This document shows positions 9,701 to 20,641 of a stretch of DNA of 64,000 bases, in pieces. The notes beneath the pieces were generated by a model. That model had not been told where the DNA came from and made no database searches. It was given only the letters and a program-made list of their open reading frames with translations. This stretch comes from Durusdinium trenchii. Its lineage: Eukaryota > Sar > Dinophyceae > Suessiales > Symbiodiniaceae. Location: assembly GCA_963970005.1 (NCBI GenBank), contig CAXAMN010006480.1, positions 149,748-213,747 on the forward strand, read 5' to 3'. Position 1 is the stretch's first letter, and each line of letters opens with the position of its first letter. Both the position numbers and the translations under genes were made by a program.

Positions 9701-12596
9701 GCTCTTCTGTCATGTCTCTTTTTCTGTGAATTTTGAACAAGAGCAAATCAAAGAAGTTGCTAGTGGCTGTTGACATGCACATATATGCGCATCATACACA
9801 TCCGGTGTCCGCTTGTCAGAAAGTGCTGTTATGCAAGGGCTGCTTTTGTTTGTTGGTTCGTCGCATAAAGTGTGTGTGTCTGTGTTGTTGGAGGAGATTG
9901 CCTACAGTGTGTTCTCAGCTCCATCTGTCGAAGAGAAGCAGCAGCAGCGGCAATTCTCTCAGCTTTGAGCACTGCTGCTTTGCCGTGGCTGCGCATGTTT
10001 GCTTTTGTAAGGACGGCGCGACTGACACTCCTCAGAGCTCTTTTGCTGCTTCAAGGACTTGTAATAGGGTTTAAAGGCTAAAAAGAGGAACTTTAGATGA
10101 GTGTGCAGCTTGTTCTCAAAGCCCTCCAACGCGCTGTTCAAAGGAGGCGTCGGGTGGCTTGGCCTTTGCTTTGGGCCAGGAGCTTGGAACAGCGGAGATT
10201 GTTCTTCTGATGACTGGTTTACTTTGTCTGCAAGGCCCATCTTCTCTCATGCAGCTGTTCGTTGCGACCTAAAGAAGGAAGTCAAGAACATTGAACATGT
10301 CCGGCCTTGTGGAAATGCTTCTGCTGCAACTAGGAAAAAACGAGAAACAAATGCGCGCGTACACCAAGCCGCATCCTCAACAAAAGTCAGAATTATGAAG
10401 ATCCAAGCGATGATTGTAAAAGTATGCTTGAATTGAATCAGGCGGAAATTAGGGAAGATACTGTCAAAAGAGATCCTTACTGATGACTCGCTTGATATCA
10501 TCTCAGTACCCAAGCTTTCAACAACTTTGCGCGCATTGAAATCCGGTTTACATTCCAACCATCCCTCGCAAGGCCAACGCTCTTGGTCTGGGGACATGCG
10601 ATTATAGGAGCTTCCTCTCGATACCTTCAGCAGTAGTCCAATACCGGACAATATGAGGCATGTGGGCTTAGGCGATTTCTGCCCAAGTTGTCACTAACAC
10701 CTGTGTATGAGGGAGAAAATTGCAAGGCGAAGGGACTATCGCAACACACCATATCAGCATCACACTGTGCTTGCTTCGTGGAAAAACACAAGAGTGATGC
10801 CGATGTCAAACATGTGAGTAGTTTGTTAAGTGTGGAGCCTTACATGGTTGGAGCCCATTTTGTCTCGGTCATTGTTACATTGTGCTTGAATCCAATTCAA
10901 CCGGGCAAAGCGACTGAGAAAACCACACGCACTTGTGCCGGCAACGCTTGGTTGCTTTCCGCACGCTGATTCATTTCAGTGGCAAATGCTAAATTAGTCC
11001 ATTGGTCATCATGTGCCATTACTGCAGGTCTTGTTTATGGTCGAGAATGGGCAGCTTCTGAGGCACATGCTTGGAAGATACATACACATATATATATATA
11101 ATTGTGCCGCGGCATCTGCAGCACTGCGACACATGAAGCAGGCACCGACTGTGCTGGCTGCATATTGTGCCAAGCCCTTGGCTGTGAAGTCAAGGACAAA
11201 GGAGATCCAAACTGTAAGAGATTGGCCTTGGAACACTTTGCTGACCACCCCTACCAAAGATCCTCTAGAATCAAGAAGTGTTAGGCACGTGGCACCACCT
11301 AGGCATTCTTATTTTCCGCTTCGCTCAATGGCATCCTGGAAGCCTTTATGTATTCGCAGTGCTCCCCCGCATGGGTGAGAAAGTGCAACTTCTGGCAGGT
11401 GGGCTGAAGATGTACCTTTACCCCCGATTAAGAGATCATGCTGTTTTGACAGTTTTGCATACAGGTTGGAATCTCTGCAGTTCTGATCATGGTCTCCTGG
11501 GCTTCTTGTCTGTTTTGGACATGAACGTCTCCTGCCGTGCCGTTTGCCCAAACAACGCACTGAGCTTTCAAGGCCGGCCAAAGCTCCGGTCCTATAGCTT
11601 TGGTGGTGGCCAATAGCTTGGCAATGCTATTGCGAGCAACTTTGGGCCTTAGCCTGGGATTCTTGATTCTTGGCAATGTCTTTTCTCTTAATGTGATTGT
11701 TTCTGTCCGTTGGAGGATTGTCCCGATTTCTCGTCAGGTCTGATATTTGCTTATGATTGCTTGCAGCCGTCTTGGAACGAGTCCTCCTGACACATTGAAC
11801 AAAGTGGTATCAGTGGTGTAAAGCATTTTTGCCACAGACAAAATACAAGAAACATTCGAACGGGAGGCTGCGCTTGCGACCCGTGGGACAACTGTTCGGC
11901 CTTCTTGCTCTTGGCAGCCGAATGATTGCCTGGTAAATGCCTCATTCTGCGGTAAATCAATATGTCCATCATGCTAGTATTGTCGGTTGCCTTTGCTGGA
12001 ACTTCAGGCTTGTTCTTCCTTTGAAGGAACCTTGGCAGACCGTTGTTGCAGTCCAAGCCCTATGTTCAATGTGCCTGTTCAAAAGGGCAAATGCATGCAG
12101 TTGACACTGCAGGTCATGTCTACAGCCATTGCCATTGCATCAGCTGGCTTTGTTTGCAAAGAAGTGCTTTTCTTGGAAAGTTGGCTTTCGCAATCACAAG
12201 TTGCAGATTTTGCAGTTGTGAACACCTTTAACTTATTCCTTCTGTTTCCGGATGCTCAGGAACTCTTTGCTACTGTGCTTGCAGTCAAGAAAAGCAAAGA
12301 GAAGGTGTAAAAAGGCTTTCTGAATGGAAAGGAGCACAGAGAGTGCTGGACGTATCACCTAGCTCTGTGGACACAGGATCAAGGGAGTGCTTGCTGTGCG
12401 GCTACCTTCAGCCACAAAACCATCCATGGCTTTCTGCATGCTGGCTGGACATTGTTGTTCCTCCTTGAATTGAGCCTTTCTTGTGTACTGCTGTTGGGCT
12501 TCAGCCCATCTCTAAGTACCAAAGATATGTTAGACCACAAGTAGCTGTCTATTCCGCGGCTTCCTGTGCTTTCCCACAACCAACTGTTGTCAGAAA
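6728..12596. other. No recognisable gene; AT-richer unique-looking sequence
   Basis: About 5.9 kb in which open frames are short, overlap on both strands and match nothing I recognise. Simple repeats are small: CA runs near 8,505-8,520 and TA/CA runs near 11,080-11,100. No tRNA-, rRNA- or snRNA-like fold was evident by eye. It could be intergenic, or a large intron of an unseen gene. Confidence 0.6.
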
Positions 12597-12708
12597 GAGT
12601 AGAAATAGAAGTGGAAATAGAAGTAGAGGTAGAAGGAGAGGTAGTAGTAGTAGCAGCAGTAGTAGTAGCAGCAGTAGTAGTAGTAGATACAGAGTAGATA
12701 TATAGTAG
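12597..12708. repeat. AGT/GTA-rich microsatellite on the left flank of the copia element
   Basis: Imperfect AGT and AGC triplets ending in AGTAG at 12,704-12,708, immediately before the LTR. The same kind of sequence resumes at 20,642 with AGTAG, so the copia element appears to have inserted into one triplet-repeat tract. Confidence 0.85.
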
Positions 12709-12921
12709 TATCAAAGCGACGTAGCTCTCGAAGTCCACGTGCGACCAAAGAACGAAAGTGGTGCTCGAAGGGCAACGCACTGCTTTTCCAAGAAGTCGAA
12801 CCAACGGTGTGCTCAAGGGCCCTAAAGGGGTCGAACAGTGAAAAGGGGCCGCGGATGCGGCGACATCAAACATTGCAAATCCTGACATGTAAAGTTCACG
12901 AATGAGCTTCGCACATTGACA
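12709..12921 (-). repeat. 3' LTR of the copia element
   Basis: Aligns with 20,428-20,641 end to end, with about ten differences counted by eye, mostly in the block after GAAGGGCAACG. Read on the minus strand it starts TGTCAATGTGCGAA and ends GCTTTGATA. It starts with the usual TG but does not end with CA. Confidence 0.92.
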
Positions 12922-12999
12922 CGGGCCAAAGCTTTCTGCAATGGACTTACCGATCTGTGCTGGTGAAAATTCAAAAGCGCGCCATTCAACGTTCAAACA

Positions 13000-13850
13000 T
13001 TTGAGAACTCGTTGGCATGCAGCCAAGCTCCATGATCTCGTGCCGGTAGCTTTCTGGGCTTTTCACCTGTGACACATGTGAGCGGTGTCTGGCACATCAT
13101 GTCACTTTTCTCACCCAAACGAACTTGTTCGCGAAAGTGGTCGCGCTCTTCCAACTCAGCCAGTCGTCGGCGCTGGCTTACAATCTTCTTGTTGACATCA
13201 GCCAAAAACAAAGATTGTCATTCCACATCCGATGCCACCGCTTGATTTGCTCGTCCGTGTAGTTCTGGGACGAGTCTTCTTTCAGCAGTTCGCAAAACTT
13301 GCGCCACCGTTGGGTCGTAAAAGACTCTGCAGTCAAAGCAGCACGAGTGGCAGGATCAAGGTCTCCTGCGTGGTCCTCCAAAGCGGCCAAGAGCAGCCTC
13401 CATGGTTGCTGAGCACGCTCATTCTGCACCTGCGTTTTCAAAGCACTCTATCTTTCCCACTCAGACTGGCTCACCCCTGATTCTGTGTTGATGCTCGTGC
13501 TTCCACTGTCCAAACCAGGGCGGCGTGCGAGCGTGAGGGTATGGGGCCGTCATTCTCAGGGACCTCACGCTCTTTAGCGACGACATGGCTAGAAGCGTCG
13601 TCAATCACAGGAGCCAGGATGTTCACAGTCACACGCTCTCTGAAGAAAAACAAAACGTGTTCCTTCACAAACAAGTAGGCCCGGTACATGAGGCCACGCC
13701 AACACATGCCAAAAGAAACATGACACCAATGGTGAGCCGGAATTTCCAATCCACCAAGACCTGACTTCCACCATCGGTCTCCGCAGCTTCAGCCATAGGC
13801 AGTTCTTCTAGCATCAAGGTTGCTGCAGCGGCTAGTGCAGCTCGATGCCA
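13000..13850 (-). pseudogene. C-terminal extension of the copia polyprotein, with a membrane-like helix
   Basis: Downstream of RNase H the minus strand stays coding-like in shifting frames. A stretch near 13,690-13,750 (read from WKFRLTIGVMFLLAC) is a hydrophobic helix of about 20 residues. A basic/aromatic segment follows (RAYLFVKEHVLFFFRERV), then a charged segment near 13,180-13,440 (QRWRKFCELLKEDSSQNYTD, WHRMWND) and a Lys/Arg/Glu-rich helix near 13,100-13,200. I know of no enzymatic family here. A membrane-spanning tail after RNase H is unusual for plant or animal copia elements. At least two frame changes separate the pieces. Confidence 0.5.
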
Positions 13851-15166
13851 AGTGTCTTGTCGGCCTTGAGTGCGGCTTTGGTGAGTGTAAAAAAATGGCG
13901 ACGGCTGCAAAACAAGTTCTTCTCATTTCTCTTGTCACACGGTTTTGAGCAGCCTTGCAAAAGACACAAACCAAGCTCTTTCTTTTTGGCCTCATCGAGC
14001 TCTTCATTCACAAAGGCGTGGTGCTCGTCAAGCTCCTGAGCGAATTGTTCATGGCGCAAATGTTCAGCTTCTCTCTCTTCAACCGACACTTTCTTTGCAG
14101 CGACAATCTCAGGATTGCACCTCAGCTGGTGAGTGTCGCGAGCGAGGATCTGGAGGAAGCTGTCTTTTGCGGTCGGTCTTGTCAGTGCGTCCGCTATCGT
14201 TTGAAGTGAGTTCACCCAAAACCATCGACCCAGCAATGCTTCCATTCGTGGACGAACGATGGCAACTTCGATTGCCGTCCTCCTTTCACTCAAACGAAAA
14301 CCTGAAGCTTTTGCTTGCGCTGCATCGAACAATGCTTTGACGTCGGTCGCCAGGGGTGATGAGCCAAACTTTCTCAAAGCATCATTGCCTTGGATGTCCA
14401 CCGGTGATGAGGGACAGGAAGATCTTGGTCCATTCAAGCTCATCCACCGTCACTGCTGCAGCTTGAGCCTCGGCTGACAAACTTGACCTGCAAACACGAG
14501 CCAACTTTTTTGAACTCCAGTGCAGATGGTGAGGGCTCCCTGGCTGCTTCCATCAGGGCGGACAGCCCAGCTGGCGTCCGTGTAGGCGCCAAGACATAGG
14601 TCAGCCAGGTTGCCATGTGACTTGATTCGAAAAAGGTGTTGCTGGGAGGCTTCTTTTGCAAATCGCAGCACCTTGTTCGCCCCCAAGAGATCTTTTTGCA
14701 CAAGGTCCACTGGCTGAGGCTTGCAACAAACTGATGGATGCACAAAGTTCCGGCGTACATTGGTTAGCCGGCCAAGCAAGTGCCCCAATCAAGGTTCTGA
14801 ACTGTCGATGCTCTACTTCATCACAAGGATCATTGGGGCTGGACTTGCGGTGCTTGTTGATGGAAATCGGTTTCACCTTTGACACATAGTCACGCAAGGA
14901 AATGCTCAATGAGGTGTAGTCCATCGATTGTTCCAACTGTGCACCACAAAAAACAATCTTTGAAGACTGCCCAAAATCCCATGAGCCAAACTTGAAGCGC
15001 TTGGCGAGCAAATGCAACCTGCCAGCAAATGTTGCAGGGCCCAGCTCTTCATTGTCAAAGTCGGAAGGATTGTGGACTCCTTCCCCACAGCCAACAAAAT
15101 CACCAACGTGCAATCCCAGAAGGCCATCAACGATGTGGGGGCGACCATTCCATTCAAAACAACAGA
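13832..15166 (-). pseudogene. Copia reverse transcriptase, C-terminal half, and RNase H
   Basis: The minus strand reads GLLGLHVGDFVGCGEG near 15,080-15,135. This is the position of the copia RT catalytic aspartates, here with HVGDF in place of the usual VDD pattern. The RT thumb and connection follow (near 14,780-14,950). RNase H has YTDASWAVRPDGSSQGAL (14,560-14,620) and a terminal segment with RPRMEALLGRW and ADALTRPTAKDS near 14,200-14,280. A Cys/His-rich tail (CLLQGCSKPC, FCSRRHF) ends at a stop at 13,832. A frame change lies near 14,450. The N-terminal half of this RT lies on the opposite strand at 17,950-18,375. Confidence 0.88.
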
Positions 15167-15194
15167 AGGGGTTCCAACCTTCTCGCGGAAAGAA

Positions 15195-16105
15195 GGGACA
15201 CTACTTGATCAATCTCCTCGACTACAACAGTTTGCCTGGTTCTGAAGACGTGACCCTAGCAGTTGAGGAGACTTCTGAGATCATCATGAGTGTCTTCGAA
15301 ATTGAACCACAAACCAACATGGACATCCATGAGAAGTGTGAGACCATCTTCTTGGAGACCGGTGAGGAAGACATTGGCGAGATCACTTCGTCAAGCGCTG
15401 AACAAACTTCATGAACAACGAAAGTTGATCTTCTTTGAGGTCTACGTTGATCAAGGAGCTCTATCCACATATCTCGCCAAGACCTACCCCGACATTGAGG
15501 TCTCGACCTTTGGACTACCAGAGTGGGACTTCAGCCAAAAGCATGTTCGAGAGCAGTTCATTGACCTGCTTCGACGACAAAAGCCACACTTCGTCTGGTG
15601 TGCTCCTCCATGCACTCGCTGGTCCAACATTCAGCGATTGAACATGTTGAGACAGGATTTGAAAGAGAAAATCATCCGATTGCAGAAAGAAGAAGAAAAG
15701 ACACACCTCACCTCGCGCAAGGAAACAATGGATGTGATGGAAGAAGAAGTTGATGGTGGCATGGCTATGGAACACCCTCACTTGGCTACGTCATGGAACA
15801 CGGAAACCATGAGCAACATGAAGGGCATGGATGCAGTATGCAATCGATGTCGTACTGGTCTGAAGTCCTATGATAGTGAAGATCGTTGCCTTGGAAAAGT
15901 AAAGAAACCCACGAGACTGAGAACAAACAGCCCAGAGGTCTTTGAAGCTCTGGATCTTCCATGTCCATGCCTTCCTGGAACTCACGCACCTATGGAAGGG
16001 AAATCAAAAGACCTCAAGAGCACGCAGAACTATGAAGACTTGTTTGTGAAAAAGGGCAGCCAGTGCAATCTACACCGACATGGAGAATCGCTGGCGTCGC
16101 CGTGA
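15195..16105 (+). pseudogene. Copia spacer domain between protease and integrase, with a methyltransferase-like PPCT motif (inverted segment)
   Basis: Plus-strand coding starts abruptly near KKGHYLINLLDYN, which normally follows the protease on the same strand in these elements. An acidic spacer leads to a compact domain at about 15,420-15,640: FFEVYVDQGALSTYLA, then FGLPEWDF, then FVWCAPPCTRWSNIQ. The order (glycine-containing loop after a beta strand, an acidic strand, then a Pro-Pro-Cys loop) follows motifs I, II and IV of C5 methyltransferases, but the motifs are degenerate and no target-recognition region is seen. A Lys/Glu-rich helix and a second Cys-containing stretch (near VCNRCRTG) follow. 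A frame change near 15,400 separates the spacer from the domain. Whether the domain is enzymatic is unknown. Confidence 0.7.
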
Positions 16106-16173
16106 GATTTGGCGCATCTTTGTGACTGAGCAGCTCATGGAAGAGGAGTTGGAAAGAAAGAAAAGAAAAGTGA

Positions 16174-17300
16174 ATGAACCAGAGATGCAGCTGGCAAAGA
16201 CCCACAGCAAACAAGCAGTCTCGCCGTCGCGCCGAAGCTTCACAAACAACTTGGACGCCCGGGACGGGAGAAGCTGACGCAATCTCTACGAGATGCTGGC
16301 TTCGAAGACGAGTTCAATGCGCCCGCGAATACAAATGCGATGTTTGCGCAGCTCACAGCATGAAGAAACTCGAGAAACCATTGTCCTTGCCTCAAGCAAG
16401 CCACTTCAACCAGATCTTGGAGGCTGGCACCTTTCACATCAAGTGGAATGATGAAAAGAGACGGGCGCTTGCTGTCTTGGACGTGTACTCTCGCTTTGAG
16501 ATCAATGCTGTGATCACAAGAGAAACTGAGGAACAAGAAATCCGAGTTCTACAAGACCAGTGGGTCAACATCTTCGGCCCTCCTGAGCTGATTCTTCTGG
16601 TGCCCACATGAGCCAGAAGTACTTGGATTTTTTTGACCATCATGGAATCCGCTTGGTTCTTGTTCCACAAGAAGCACACAATCGAATGGGAGCTGTTGAA
16701 CGACTTCATGCTGTACGCCGTCTTCCGTTGCTCAAAATGCAAAAGGAAGAACCTAATATACTTTTTGAATTTGCAGTTCGGGTTGCTTGCCATCAGCGGA
16801 ACCGGCTTCGTTCAGTGCACGGCAGTTCTCCCTATCAGATCGTTTTTGGACACAATCCACACGATGGAGGCCTTTCTGATGAACCATGCAAGTTGAGGCC
16901 TGATGAAAAGGGAGCTCATGTCGAGGATCAAGCACTACGACGCCTGACCGCTCAAGCTTTCCGTGCTGCAAATACAAGTACTTTGCTCAAGCGTGCGCTC
17001 AATGCCAAAGCTCGTGCTGAGCACCCGGAGATTCTCATCGGAGACCCCGTGTTCTACTGGAGACCTTCTCCAGCCAAGCTTGATGTTGAACGATGGCATG
17101 GACCTGCACTTGTTTGCGGTAATTGAGCCCCGTGTCCTTGACGACGGCTCATCACGCGCCTCTGTTTTTTGGGTCGCTCGTGGCAGCTCTTTGGTGAGAG
17201 TCGCCCCCGAGCACATCCGTGCTGAGGTGCCTCGTGAACGGGCTGAGCGCTTGAAAACCCAAACGGACTCTGCCCACAACTTGTCTTCGAGATCGAGTCC
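16174..17300 (+). pseudogene. Copia integrase (inverted segment, frameshifted)
   Basis: The zinc-binding region ends with CDVCAAH. The core follows, with a lead-in at HIKWNDEKRRALAVLDVYSR that resembles the integrase beta strands around the first catalytic Asp. Near 16,590-16,600 a few bases are missing around the second catalytic Asp, so the frame moves from GPPELI to DSSGAHMSQKYLDFF. The catalytic Glu sits in NRMGAVERLHAVRR (about 16,683-16,725). A second frame change near 17,115 joins WHGPALVC to the C-terminal stretch SVFWVARGSSLVRVAPEHIR. Two disruptions make it non-functional as it stands. Confidence 0.88.
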
Positions 17301-17381
17301 GTGCTGCTCTGGACCCTGTGCAGGGCACTGTTCGATTTTTAGATTTGGCAGGGGACCCCTACTGCTCACGCATCAGGAACT

Positions 17382-18378
17382 ATGTCTTTTTCGCCTACTC
17401 CCTTGCAGTCTTTGAACAACATGAGCGAACAAACAGAGCAGGACATGGACACAAGCACTACACCTCCACATACCGTGGAGTCAAGAACACAGCAACAGGA
17501 GAACAGCACGGCAGAACAACAAGCAACAGAGGAAACCGAGCATTCGACAAGTCAGCGCGCAGAGAAGCAAGAACATGAGAGCAACAGAGCACATACATCG
17601 GCAGCAGCAGAAGTAACAGCAGAGAGACGTGAGAGATCTCGCTGTCCTCCACCAAAGGACGAACAACACCAGCGATTTGAGCAAGTAAGTCAGGAAAATG
17701 CACTGAACTCCTACAACCAAGCACGGCAACTTGATGGACTACAACCAGTGTCGCCTGAGAACCCACAATTCCTCCAGCGCTACACTGAAACGTTCAGTGA
17801 GAAATACTTGTCTCCTGAGGAGAAGCTGCAGTTCGACGAAGCCAAAGACGCTGCACCCAACGTGTGTGGCTTGACAACGATGCTTGGTGTGTCGTGGACG
17901 CTTCTGAGGCGAGATCATTCCGGCCCGCTTTCTGCAAAGGTGGAAGCCCACCAAAACGGGAAGAATGCAAACGCCCGGGTCATCACCCAAGGATTTCGTC
18001 ATCGTGATGTTCTTGAGAACACCTTGGACCGAGAAAGTCCCACCTTGTCCATGACCGGCAGGAGCTGCATCTACCTGGTCGCTGTCCACAAACCATGGAA
18101 GATTTGGACCGCTGATGTGAAAAGTGCTTTCATGCAGGCTGATGAAATTGACTCTTCAACCAGGATTTACATCCAGCCTTCTGCCGACATGCGAAGAAGA
18201 CTTGAACGCAAGATTGGCCTCAAGCCTTGGGAAGTCATGAAAGCAACTCGCCCAGCTTTTGGAAATGTTCGTGCACCTTGCCAATGGAACAAGACCGCGG
18301 ACAACTACCTTCGTGAGTCTCTTGGCTTGGTTCCGCACCCACTGGACAGTTGCGTCTACTTGAGCTTGAGGTTGGCCG
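17382..18378 (+). pseudogene. Copia reverse transcriptase, N-terminal half (inverted segment)
   Basis: A Gln/Glu/Thr-rich linker (17,382-17,700) leads into the RT. Landmarks are ARVITQGFRHRDVLE, ESPTLSMTGR, IWTADVKSAFMQAD (motif A, with its catalytic Asp) and ATRPAFGNVRAPCQWN. It stays in frame to HPLDSCVYLSLRLAD near 18,372, where homology stops at the inversion breakpoint. The open frame continues by chance to 18,506, but that stretch is antisense to the protease. The missing motif C and the rest of the RT are on the minus strand below 15,166. Confidence 0.9.
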
Positions 18379-19018
18379 ATCTTCAAAGATCCAGATGCAA
18401 AGTCTTGCTTCGCGCTCCATTCTTCAAGAACTGGTCGAGCAAGCGAGAAGAAAGGGTGTGGGCCCAGGAACAACGGAGACTCGCAAAGGTAGTTTCTGTC
18501 CTTTGACTAGGACTTGCAGCTCGGTCAGATTGAAGGAGTTCTCCACCACCAAAGCGAAAAGAGCACTGCTGTGGGTTGAGCTTGATCGGTCCAAAAAGCA
18601 AGCACTTGGAGGCCAAAGCTCTCAAGCGCACTGGCAAAAGAGAGTTGTCGCCCAGGTACGCACAACCAGTACCCATAGGGGCAGCTGACCCCGCAGAACA
18701 GGCGGCAGAAGAGTCAATAGAGGAAGAAGACACAACAGTAGACCCCACATATAACTTTGCGCAAGGACATGGGCGCTTCGCCATTCGCTATGCTAGGCTA
18801 GCCACAGCATTAGGCAACTTTGAGCAAGGCAATGCCCGGGCAGAAAGTACAGTGGTGGCAGGTTGGCTAACCTCAGGACTAGAAATTGCCATGTAAGCTT
18901 CTTCTCCAACCAGGGTGCGAGTGGCTCCGGAATCGATAATCGCAAACCCAGGTGCCAGGTCACTGAAGGAGACCTCATCCTTGGGGACCTCATCATATTC
19001 ATCTTCCACCATTGTCAC
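18378..19018 (-). pseudogene. Copia aspartic protease domain
   Basis: The minus strand carries GFAIIDSGATRTLVGEEAY (about 18,900-18,955), the DSGAT active-site loop of a retropepsin. After a stop near 18,790 the downstream frame reads CSFRFGGGELLQSDRAAS, and a further frame gives GPHPFFSLARPVLEEW and KQDFASGSLKIG, ending near 18,378. These match the flap, core and end of copia proteases but are split over three frames. Its continuation in an intact element would be the segment that starts at 15,195 on the plus strand. Confidence 0.85.
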
Positions 19019-19109
19019 TTCATCAGAGACTTCTTTGAGTTTCTGGGCTTGTACTCGGTATCATTCGAAGCGTGGTCCATGAGCACTGTTGGAGCTACAC
19101 AAGGTGGAC

Positions 19110-19853
19110 TTAAATTAAATTGACATTGGAGTTGGACAAAGTGCTATTGGGCGGTCGTCTCAATCCTTGCATCGGCCTTCGTGGCATGAGATTGGACCTC
19201 TTGCCACAGCCTTTTCCTTTTCCTTTTCCTTTGCTTCCTTTGTTATTTCCTTTTCCTTTGCTCTTGCCATTTCCTTTTCCACCCCCTTTGTGTTGTCCAC
19301 CTCCGAAATCAGGTCCAAGAGCGACGATGGGGTAGAAGCCACGAGACAATGCCAACTCTTTCATTCTTTCCCTTGACTCCAGGTACGTCGCACAGGCATC
19401 GTCGACCTGGTCCATGGCATTCTCAAGATCTTCAGGGATCTCATACTCTTCAGGCTCTTCGTCGCCTTCATAGAAGGCCTCTTCAGACCACCACCATTCT
19501 TCATCTTCTCCATCCTCATAGAACTCTTCGTCGACATCTTCCTCGAAGAACAGGTCGTCCTTGATGTGCTTTCCTCCAAGATCTTTGTGATTTGGCTTGT
19601 GGTCACCACCAAAAACACGAAGAAGAGCTTTGTGAACAGCTTCATACTCAAGCTCTCCATGACGCAAAGCTTTGATCTGCAAGTGGGTCCAGCAGGAGTG
19701 CCGGAACATGTCAAAAGGTGCCAACCTTTTAAAAGAGGAGGAAGGTCGATCTTCACTTCTTTCAACTTCTTCAAGGCGGTGCGACGCCTCACCAAGTAGG
19801 CTTGGAGTTCTTCTCCTCTGTTTCTCTGAAAGTTTTGAAAGAATTCCTCGCAC
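19110..19853 (-). CDS. Copia gag (capsid/nucleocapsid-like)
   Basis: An open minus-strand frame of 247 codons. The first half is helical and basic/acidic. The middle is very acidic, with DDLFFEEDVDEEFYEDGEDE and a tryptophan cluster. The end is a Gly/Lys-rich tract of GKGKG repeats (near 19,200-19,310) that probably binds nucleic acid in place of a classical CCHC knuckle. It lies between the 5' LTR/primer site and the protease, as expected. The frame may begin further upstream, because coding-like sequence near 20,000-20,290 on the minus strand could be an N-terminal part. Confidence 0.75.
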   Translation of the reverse strand: MRGILSKLSEKQRRRTPSLLGEASHRLEEVERSEDRPSSSFKRLAPFDMFRHSCWTHLQIKALRHGELEYEAVHKALLRVFGGDHKPNHKDLGGKHIKDDLFFEEDVDEEFYEDGEDEEWWWSEEAFYEGDEEPEEYEIPEDLENAMDQVDDACATYLESRERMKELALSRGFYPIVALGPDFGGGQHKGGGKGNGKSKGKGNNKGSKGKGKGKGCGKRSNLMPRRPMQGLRRPPNSTLSNSNVNLI

Positions 19854-20414
19854 CTGAATGGTGTCTCAACTTGCTCTTCGTACTAGTAGAGGGTGTCAAG
19901 CATGCGAAGGATAGGAGCGAAAGGCGTGGTCGAGCTGGTGATGTCATTCAAGTCGAGTTGCTCTGCAGCTTCCCAGGCTATATCGCGAAGAAGCGACGCC
20001 GCCAGGAGGGCGCCTCCGATCTCCGCTTCATTTGAACGACGGCGGCGCTGGAGGGCGTACAATTTCAAGTCTCCTGTAGCTGCGATATTTCGATTGGCAT
20101 ATAGTCCATCTGATGAAGGCGCAGCTTTTGCGAGGCCTCTGTCAAGACCTCGAAAACCATTATCGTTTCCGCCATTCGTAGGACTCGAAGATCCAGCATG
20201 GGTGAAGTTGGATCTCGAACAGGCGAAGGTGGAAGGGGTACGTCAGCAGGTGGTCCATCTTGCTCTCGTCTTCTTCTTTGTTGCTGACTCATAATTCCAC
20301 TGTCCTGCCGAACATGATCTTTATGGTGAGCTCACTCTCGAAGTCAAGGTGGTCCTAAAAGACGTGTTCAACAATGTAGGGTGCCCTTGACAAATTCAAC
20401 GAGGATCGTGATGA

Positions 20415-20426
20415 GCTCCGCTACCA
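20415..20426 (-). other. Primer-binding site like the initiator tRNA-Met type
   Basis: One base inside the 5' LTR, the minus strand reads TGGTAGCGGAGC. The commonest copia primer site, complementary to the 3' end of initiator tRNA-Met, is TGGTATCAGAGC, so 10 of 12 positions agree. Its place fixes the element's orientation as minus. Confidence 0.75.
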
Positions 20427-20427
20427 A

Positions 20428-20641
20428 TATCAAAGCGACGTAGCTCTCGAAGTCCACGTGAGACCAAAGAACGAAGGTGGTGCTCGAAGGGCAACGGACT
20501 GGTTTTTGAAGAAGTTGAACCAACGGTGTGCTCAAGGGCCCTAAAGGGGTCGAACAGTGAAAAGGGGCCGCGGACGCGGCGACATCAAACATTGCAAATC
20601 CTGACATGTAAAGTTCACGAATGAGCATTCGCACATTGACA
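20428..20641 (-). repeat. 5' LTR of the copia element
   Basis: Partner of 12,709-12,921. The 5-bp sequence AGTAG follows at 20,642-20,646 and mirrors AGTAG at 12,704-12,708. No promoter element could be identified with confidence. Confidence 0.92.

Larger units (their letters stand above)
12709..20641 (-). mobile_element. Ty1/copia LTR retrotransposon with an internal inversion
   Basis: Two ~213-bp direct LTRs (12,709-12,921 and 20,428-20,641) flank gag, aspartic protease, a methyltransferase-like domain, integrase, reverse transcriptase and RNase H. This is the copia order when read from 20,641 down to 12,709, once one segment is turned round. AGTAG lies directly outside both LTRs, consistent with a 5-bp target duplication. 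Gag and protease, and the RT C-terminal half with RNase H, are on the minus strand. The methyltransferase-like domain, integrase and RT N-terminal half (about 15,195-18,375) are on the plus strand. Several frameshifts and stops also interrupt the reading frame, so this copy cannot encode a working polyprotein. Confidence 0.92.
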
